Shown one piece after another: positions 63,830-64,000 of a stretch of 64,000 bases of DNA (position 1 is the first letter of the stretch; every line of letters begins with the position of its first letter). Under the pieces are notes generated by a model. That model was not told where the DNA came from. It did no database searches and was given only the letters and a program-made list of their open reading frames with translations. The stretch comes from Planotetraspora sp. A-T 1434 (GTDB lineage: Bacteria; Actinomycetota; Actinomycetes; Streptosporangiales; Streptosporangiaceae), in assembly GCF_025420585.1 (NCBI RefSeq), contig NZ_JAOEGB010000014.1, positions 1 to 64,000 of the forward strand, given 5' to 3'. Made by a program: the position numbers and the translations under genes.

Positions 63830-64000
63830 ATGGATGTGATCAGCACAGGGGTGGGCGTGCTTCTCGCCGTTCTCCTCCTCGTCGTCATCGGCCTGATGTT
63901 CGTCATCAGCCGGCTGTTCAACAAGGTCGAACAGGGCAAAGCCTTGATCGTTTCCAAGGTCAGGAACGTCGACGTCACGTTCACCGGCGCCGTCGTCCTG
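63830..64000 (+). CDS. Flotillin-family protein (YqiK-like), 5' part
   Basis: First 57 codons of a gene that runs off the window. The N-terminus MDVISTGVGVLLAVLLLVV is a membrane anchor, followed by the cytoplasmic start of the SPFH/flotillin domain (NKVEQGKALIVSKV, VDVTFTGAVVL). AGGGGA lies eight bases before the ATG. The preceding YqiJ-like gene is the usual partner. Flotillins form oligomers at membrane microdomains. Completeness cannot be judged here. Confidence 0.85.
   Translation, partial: MDVISTGVGVLLAVLLLVVIGLMFVISRLFNKVEQGKALIVSKVRNVDVTFTGAVVL

Overview
The window is high-GC actinobacterial chromosome. GC-ending codons dominate, GTG and TTG starts are common, and the purA / DUF3151 / class II aldolase order, a DUF5999 protein coupled to an RsbW-like ATPase, an actinomycete P450 with a 3Fe-4S ferredoxin, and many divergent regulator pairs fit a filamentous actinomycete. 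Streptosporangiaceae and relatives seem likely, but this is inferred from gene content alone. No rRNA, tRNA, CRISPR array or complete mobile element was seen.

Layout. 1-13.8 kb: tail of an HNH protein, a HisC-type aminotransferase, a regulator-EamA exporter operon, murA, purC, purD, a CorA magnesium channel behind a short leader ORF, a P450-ferredoxin pair, a glycerophosphodiesterase, purA and DUF3151. 13.8-20.7 kb: fba, DedA, pyrE, a very large ECF sigma factor fused to its own zinc-finger and membrane module, and an NYN-domain protein. 20.7-29 kb: a giant soluble poly-HAMP hybrid kinase with a response regulator, divergent from a GAF-SpoIIE phosphatase, then an S9 peptidase. 29-37.5 kb: an RlmA-type methyltransferase, a 46-residue zinc ribbon, an MBL hydrolase, a VapBC-like toxin-antitoxin pair, transporters (MFS, MMPL) and a NUDIX hydrolase. 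37.5-46.7 kb: two divergent NB-ARC/LuxR regulators, DUF5999 plus HATPase, and a long secreted repeat protein interrupted by three frameshifts. 46.7-51.9 kb: DUF4326, two secreted phosphatases each behind 11-nt direct repeats resembling PHO boxes, and a fasciclin protein. 52-64 kb: two divergent MFS exporters, two Tat-type secreted enzymes, a MerR/imine-reductase pair, a PAS kinase, an isochorismatase, a polytopic membrane protein and the start of a YqiJ-flotillin operon.

Central metabolism (purA/C/D, pyrE, fba, murA) is interleaved with signalling genes. The most unusual items are the CorA leader ORF with two mutually exclusive hairpins, the single-chain membrane sigma factor, the A-B-A-B HAMP array, the paired PHO-like repeats, and the frameshifted secreted protein. 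Several genes (MFS at 33.1 kb, the beta-propeller at 33.2 kb, the antitoxin, the imine reductase) have -10-like motifs 5-12 nt before the start codon, which suggests leaderless transcripts.
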